Assembly (NCBI GenBank): GCA_038319215.1
Contig: JBBQCZ010000070.1
Span: forward strand, 1 to 19,125
Reading direction: 5' to 3'
Origin: Bact-19 sp038319215
Lineage (GTDB): Bacteria; Bacteroidota; Bacteroidia; Bacteroidales; ML635J-15
DNA length: 19,125 bases
Shown: in pieces, positions 15,523 through 19,125 of the stretch
Layout: every line of letters begins with the position of its first letter
Position numbering within the stretch: the stretch's first letter is position 1
The notes under the pieces: model-generated
Databases searched by the model: none
What the model was told of the DNA's origin: nothing
The model's input: only the letters and a program-made list of their open reading frames with translations
Made by a program: the position numbers and the translations under genes

Positions 15523-16710
15523 CTACCTCTCAATCTCCGGAGGATAAGCATGTAATGATACCATTAAGCCTGCAATATCTGAAAGATTACAATTTATAAT
15601 CATTTTTTCTAGTAGAGAAACGGCATGAGTATAGCTTGGCCCACGAACATTAATTCTTCTTGGGTACTCAGATCCATCAGACACCATAAAGTATCCATAT
15701 TCTCCTCGAGTACATTCTGCTCTTTTGTATGTTTGTCCAGCTGGAACTTTCCAATGAAGTACGTTTGGCGTTTCTGCTCGTATTTCACCTTTTTCTGGCA
15801 TTTTTGCCATAATCTGTCGTATCAAATCCACTGATAACAGTAAATCTTTACGTCGTACATCAGCACGATTATAAATATCTGAATATTGAGCAGTTATTGT
15901 TTCAAAATCTAATTGAGGATACATAAGATATGGATAATCTTTTCTTACGTCTAGAGGAATTCCTGCGGCTCTGGCATTTGGACCAGTGATTCCAAATTTT
16001 GTAATCCATTCTTTTTCAATTACGCCCATGTCAACAGAACGTTTTTTAAAGACAGCATTATTGAACATTACCTTTTCAATATCTTTCATCATTGAATCGA
16101 TAAATTTAAGGTTTTCTTCCATTCTGTCTTTAAATCCTGCTGGAAGTAATCCTCTAACGCCACCAGGAATAATATACATGTGATAAATTCTTCCGCCAGT
16201 AAGTTCTTCAAACCTATCGAGGATAGAATCTCTCATATAGTTTGACCATTGTCCAATTATGCCTTGTCCAAATGCACCCGACTGACCGCCAATCCACATT
16301 AGATAACTGGAAAGACGACCCATTTCAAGAATTAGAGTTCTTAACCATTGTGCAGTTTCGGGAACTTCTACGCCTGCAAGTTCTTCCATTGCTGCCGCAA
16401 AACAATATTCGTTAAAATCTGGCTCAGGTACTGAAACACGGCAAACTAAAGGAAAACATTGAATATATTTACGTCTTTCCATAAGTTTTTCAAATCCACG
16501 ATGCAGATATCCTACATGAGTCTCACAATCCATTACCTCGTCGCCAAGTAAAGTAATTTCGAGAGACATGTTGCCTGTTATACCCGGATGCTGTGGTCCA
16601 TGCCACATTTTTAGGTATTTATGTGAACTTAAGTCAACGTCAATCTTTCCTTCTGCATTGTTTTCAGGATAAAGACTGCGGTCTTCATTTATCGAAAATA
16701 TTTTACTCAT
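15523..16710 (-). CDS. nuoD: NuoD-like 49-kDa subunit of a complex I-like enzyme
   Basis: This 395-residue subunit aligns with complex I NuoD/Nqo4 along its length: GPQHP (38-42), HVGYLHRGFEKLME (65-78), GVEVPE (113-118), PGGV (about 178-181) and VSDGSEYPRRINVRGPS near the C-terminus. Against Thermus Nqo4, aligned by eye without gaps here, quinone ligand His38 is Thr45 and Tyr87 is Val94. The hydrogenase Ni motifs are absent too: only one Cys (Cys90) falls near the first CxxC and none near the second, where SLHAYPPEIER replaces SLDP-x4-VDR. So it is neither a typical quinone reductase nor a hydrogenase. It overlaps nuoC by 8 bp (ATGAGTAA). Confidence 0.92.
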   Translation of the reverse strand: MSKIFSINEDRSLYPENNAEGKIDVDLSSHKYLKMWHGPQHPGITGNMSLEITLLGDEVMDCETHVGYLHRGFEKLMERRKYIQCFPLVCRVSVPEPDFNEYCFAAAMEELAGVEVPETAQWLRTLILEMGRLSSYLMWIGGQSGAFGQGIIGQWSNYMRDSILDRFEELTGGRIYHMYIIPGGVRGLLPAGFKDRMEENLKFIDSMMKDIEKVMFNNAVFKKRSVDMGVIEKEWITKFGITGPNARAAGIPLDVRKDYPYLMYPQLDFETITAQYSDIYNRADVRRKDLLLSVDLIRQIMAKMPEKGEIRAETPNVLHWKVPAGQTYKRAECTRGEYGYFMVSDGSEYPRRINVRGPSYTHAVSLLEKMIINCNLSDIAGLMVSLHAYPPEIER

Positions 16711-17230
16711 CTGGATAAAGTTTTTGTTTCATATATGTTGCTGGATCATTTTTCTCTCTTCCTGGACGTGGGAAGTAAGTATCCTCAGAATATTTTTTTG
16801 TGTCGAAATCTCTTCTGTAAGGTGGAAGGTCGTCCCAGCCTTCGAGTATAAACGGTTTGTCAACGCCAGGACTGCCCGGGAAATCGATGCCAAACATCTC
16901 TTTTAATTCTCGTTGGTATGTCTTAGCTTGTTCCCATAAATGATGAATAGATTCCATAGTCGCATTTTCGCGCTCAATGAAAACCTTTACATTCAAATCA
17001 TTCTTTTTCTCTGGATTATTAAGTAAATAGGTCAATTGAAATTTTCCATCTTCAATCCAATCTACTGCCGTTAATATTACCAAATGTTTATACCCTTCGA
17101 TTCGTTGAAGATGACTAATAAAGTCAACAGTTTTATCCTTAGCAACAGTAATATGCGCCAATTCGGGATTCTGCTGAATATAATCTTCAACATTATATAA
17201 GTTTATTAATCTATCAATCAGTTCTTTCAT
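16703..17230 (-). CDS. nuoC: NuoC-like 30-kDa subunit
   Basis: This 175-residue subunit has the NuoC signature RELKEMFGIDFPG at 107-119, followed by a P-x-R-R-D-F segment (PPYRRDF, 136-142) equivalent to the HPLRKDFP block of complex I. It forms part of the hydrophilic arm with NuoB and NuoD. It is separate from NuoD rather than fused as in E. coli and overlaps its start by 8 bp. It begins 21 bp after nuoB. The C-terminal tail is Lys/Asp-rich. Confidence 0.92.
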   Translation of the reverse strand: MKELIDRLINLYNVEDYIQQNPELAHITVAKDKTVDFISHLQRIEGYKHLVILTAVDWIEDGKFQLTYLLNNPEKKNDLNVKVFIERENATMESIHHLWEQAKTYQRELKEMFGIDFPGSPGVDKPFILEGWDDLPPYRRDFDTKKYSEDTYFPRPGREKNDPATYMKQKLYPDE

Positions 17231-17251
17231 ATTTCAGAATTGTATTTGAAA

Positions 17252-17896
17252 TTACCAGTTATAATCGGGCATATCCCAATCTTTAATAATTTTCTTTTGA
17301 TTTGCCTTGTACCATTGAAAATTCTCTGCATATAAATTTGCACCCTCACCACGTCCTTCGCGAATGATTTTTTTAAGATGTTCAAATCCTGCAAGTAAAG
17401 CTTCTGGTCTTGGCATACAACCTGCAATATAAACATCTACAGGTAAATAATGATCGAGACGGTTAATTGTATTGTAACTATCCCAATACATTCCGCCATT
17501 AATTGTACAACTTCCTAAAGCAATAACGTATTTTGGTCCTTGCATTTGTTCGTAACTTCTGATTACTCTTTTGAGTGTTTTAACGGATAAATATCCAGAG
17601 ATTACAAAAACATCTGATTGTCTTGGCGTAGGTCTCCACTGGATCCCATAGCGGTAAGCATCAAACTTTGGAGTCATAAGTGGACGCATTTCTATTGCAC
17701 CACAACCGGTACCAAAACCTAATACCCATAACGACCGACTTCTTGCCCAGTTTTGAAATTTCTCAAGAATTGCAATAGATGATTTTTTCTCAACTTCTGG
17801 TAAATCTTGACAGAAGTAATCATTTATTGGATCTATCTCTATCGGCTCACCATCAGGAGATAATACAATTCGTTTTTCTAGTTCTTCTTTGCCCAT
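17252..17896 (-). CDS. nuoB: NuoB-like subunit with altered N2 cluster motif
   Basis: Starting at ATG 17896 (214 residues), this is the subunit that should carry the terminal cluster N2. A TTG at 17926 is possible but would overlap nuoH by 20 bp. Conserved parts include WARSRSLW (50-57), PRQSDVFVISG (91-101), LGSC (Cys130) and VDVYIAGCMPRPEALL (Cys160). The tandem Cys-Cys of complex I is Cys65-Gly66 here (GTGCGAIEM), so only three of the four usual ligands are present; the codons read TGT GGT. Cys29 lies in an N-terminal extension and might help. The gene starts 10 bp after the nuoH stop. Confidence 0.92.
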   Translation of the reverse strand: MGKEELEKRIVLSPDGEPIEIDPINDYFCQDLPEVEKKSSIAILEKFQNWARSRSLWVLGFGTGCGAIEMRPLMTPKFDAYRYGIQWRPTPRQSDVFVISGYLSVKTLKRVIRSYEQMQGPKYVIALGSCTINGGMYWDSYNTINRLDHYLPVDVYIAGCMPRPEALLAGFEHLKKIIREGRGEGANLYAENFQWYKANQKKIIKDWDMPDYNW

Positions 17897-17906
17897 AGTT
17901 ATGATA

Positions 17907-18821
17907 TTAGAAAAATTTTGTAACAATAATTGCTAAAACACCAAGTAATAGCGGAATGCCCAAAAACCATCTTACCGATTGGTCAACTCTGAAACGTGGA
18001 AATGCAACTCCAACGAATACCGACCACATGTAAATAAGGAAAGTTTTTAAAATAAGTTCTGGCCAACTTGTAGCTCCTCCAAAAAGCAGATTCATAAAAA
18101 GAATGAGCTTAGCAATTGGGAAGATTGCTCTGTTTAATTGTAATACACCAAGAAACCCTGAGTGATATTCTGTTGGTGGTCCAATTGGGATTTCCTGAGG
18201 TGCTAAAACCACATCAAAAGGAGCGCGTCCCATTGCACCAAGAAATGCAATTAACATTGCTGCTGCGGCAAGAGGATTTGTCATTATTGACCAGTGCATA
18301 ATTCCACCCTGTTGAGCTGCAACAATATCCGAAATGTTTAATGTCTGATACTGAACAGCGAGAGATAGCACACCCAAAGTTAATGGAAATTCCAAAGCCG
18401 TTACCTGAGATAAACCTCTAGAAACACCAATTGCAGAATGAGGATGTCCGCTTTCTCCAGCACCAAGAGCCATTCCTAGTACTCCAAAAAACTGGAAGTA
18501 TAACACTAACAAAAGATCTCCAGAAAACGAGAAATTTTGAAACATAGTAGAACCAAAAATAACAGGCATAAACATCAGCAAACCAATACCACCAGTAAGT
18601 CTGAAAACAGGACCTAGGTAATACATTATTCCATGAGTCAACCTAGTGCGTTTGGAATAGTTCTTAATTATGTCCAGATAAGCTTGGTAAAACGGAATGC
18701 CATGTCTCCGTCCAACTCGTGCCCCGATTTTTGGGATAATCCCTTGAATAAGTAAACCATAATTTAAAACAATTAATATGGTTAGTAGGGCGTACAATAT
18801 TTTTACTAGAATTGGGTCCAT
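17907..18821 (-). CDS. nuoH: NuoH-like membrane subunit
   Basis: This 304-residue protein has about eight hydrophobic helices and belongs to the complex I subunit 1 / HyfC / MbhM family, which joins the hydrophilic arm to the ion-pumping arm. Family marks are ARVGRRHG...YQAYLDIIK (34-53), GESGHPHSAIGVSRGLSQ (122-139), with the small-residue-rich form seen in group 4 hydrogenase relatives, and RAPFD (199-203). The following acidic loop, P-E-A-E-x-E-L in NuoH, is VLAPQEI (205-211), losing two of three Glu. TEYHSG (217-222) is kept. Its ATG shares one base with the upstream stop (TAATG), and the upstream codons supply a GGAGG sequence. Confidence 0.9.
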   Translation of the reverse strand: MDPILVKILYALLTILIVLNYGLLIQGIIPKIGARVGRRHGIPFYQAYLDIIKNYSKRTRLTHGIMYYLGPVFRLTGGIGLLMFMPVIFGSTMFQNFSFSGDLLLVLYFQFFGVLGMALGAGESGHPHSAIGVSRGLSQVTALEFPLTLGVLSLAVQYQTLNISDIVAAQQGGIMHWSIMTNPLAAAAMLIAFLGAMGRAPFDVVLAPQEIPIGPPTEYHSGFLGVLQLNRAIFPIAKLILFMNLLFGGATSWPELILKTFLIYMWSVFVGVAFPRFRVDQSVRWFLGIPLLLGVLAIIVTKFF

Positions 18822-19125
18822 TAGAATCCTCCAAAAGATATTAAGTAAATAACTACGATAAATGCCACTATGTGAATCAGATAAGACTGACCATTTCCAC
18901 TGTATATTTTTGTAAATTTATCCGAAATAGCATGTGCTCCTTCGTCAACTCTGTGCCAGAAATTTGTTATTCCAGGTGCAACCAAAAATCCTAGTGCTTT
19001 TTGGTAAGGAGCAAAGAAATTATATGCATAATGAGTTGTCTCTGGACGGAAAGGTCTTTCAGCTGCATAAACAATATTAAACTGTTTAATCTTTCGTGCT
19101 TTTCTGTTCATAAACCATAACCAGC
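18821..19125 (-). CDS. C-terminus of a NuoL/HyfB-type ion-pump subunit (partial)
   Basis: The frame stays open to the right window edge, so this is the last 100 or so residues of a larger gene. The ATG at 19111 is internal, since in-frame Trp-Leu-Trp-Phe codons precede it. The visible part has a basic loop (NRKARKIKQF), a polar stretch with ETTHYAYNFF, an amphipathic region with FWHRVDEGAHAISDK, and a final hydrophobic helix (about the last 22 residues). This matches the C-termini of proton-conducting transporter subunits such as HyfB, MbhH and NuoL. A position just before NuoH is as in hyf-type operons (hyfB-hyfC). The family call rests mainly on context. Confidence 0.75.
   Translation of the reverse strand, partial: WLWFMNRKARKIKQFNIVYAAERPFRPETTHYAYNFFAPYQKALGFLVAPGITNFWHRVDEGAHAISDKFTKIYSGNGQSYLIHIVAFIVVIYLISFGGF

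Noticed and set aside
15523..17896. Reading NuoD/NuoB as a group 4 [NiFe] hydrogenase
   Set aside because: The paired CxxC nickel-binding motifs are absent from the large subunit, so hydrogen chemistry is not supported.

Overview
The window looks like a piece of a Bacteroidota chromosome, probably from the Bacteroidales/Marinilabiliales part of that phylum. The DNA is AT-rich. Most genes start without a strong Shine-Dalgarno sequence. Two promoters fit the Bacteroidota form TTTG-N20-TAnnTTTG (6551-6582 on the plus strand, 12470-12501 on the minus strand). The phylum call rests on these traits and on the gene families; no search was run.

Region 1 (1-5180, plus strand) is a sulfate assimilation operon preceded by about 500 bp of tandem repeats. 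It encodes a DUF2061 membrane protein, an iron-sulfur APS reductase (cysH), a PiT/CysP-like permease that probably imports sulfate, and the two ATP sulfurylase subunits (cysD, cysN). Together they would take sulfate to APS and then to sulfite. No APS kinase or sulfite reductase is present. A 9-bp-unit repeat array in two opposed arms separates cysD from cysN.

Region 2 (5181-6640) is a patchwork. It holds hairpins, an MntA/HepT toxin-antitoxin pair on the minus strand, a 205-bp MITE-like element with 23-bp perfect inverted ends, and a diverged second copy of the last 78 bp of cysN. The duplicated cysN tail suggests that the 1.3 kb between the two copies arrived by insertion or recombination.

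Region 3 (6650-11285, plus strand) has a large polytopic membrane protein with a soluble C-terminal domain, a family 9 glycosyltransferase that overlaps it, and an HD-domain protein. The first two suggest cell-surface glycan assembly. An AAA/DUF4143 ATPase with its own promoter lies convergently at 11315-12451.

Region 4 (12645-19125, minus strand) is the most interesting part: the downstream half of an operon for a complex I-like respiratory enzyme. In transcription order it encodes the C-terminus of a NuoL/HyfB-type ion-pump subunit (cut by the window edge), NuoH-, NuoB-, NuoC- and NuoD-like subunits, a protein joining a NuoI-like two-cluster ferredoxin to a GltD/NfnL-type FAD/NAD(P)H oxidoreductase, and a dihydroorotate-dehydrogenase-like flavoprotein. 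The NuoD homologue lacks both the quinone-contacting His and Tyr of complex I and the paired Ni-binding cysteines of hydrogenases. NuoB has Gly in place of one of the tandem N2 cysteines. NuoH has lost acidic residues from its quinone-side loop. No NuoE/F/G gene is visible here. My inference is a membrane ion pump linked to NAD(P)H or ferredoxin through a GltD-type module, with an acceptor other than ordinary quinone, or with quinone bound in a different way.
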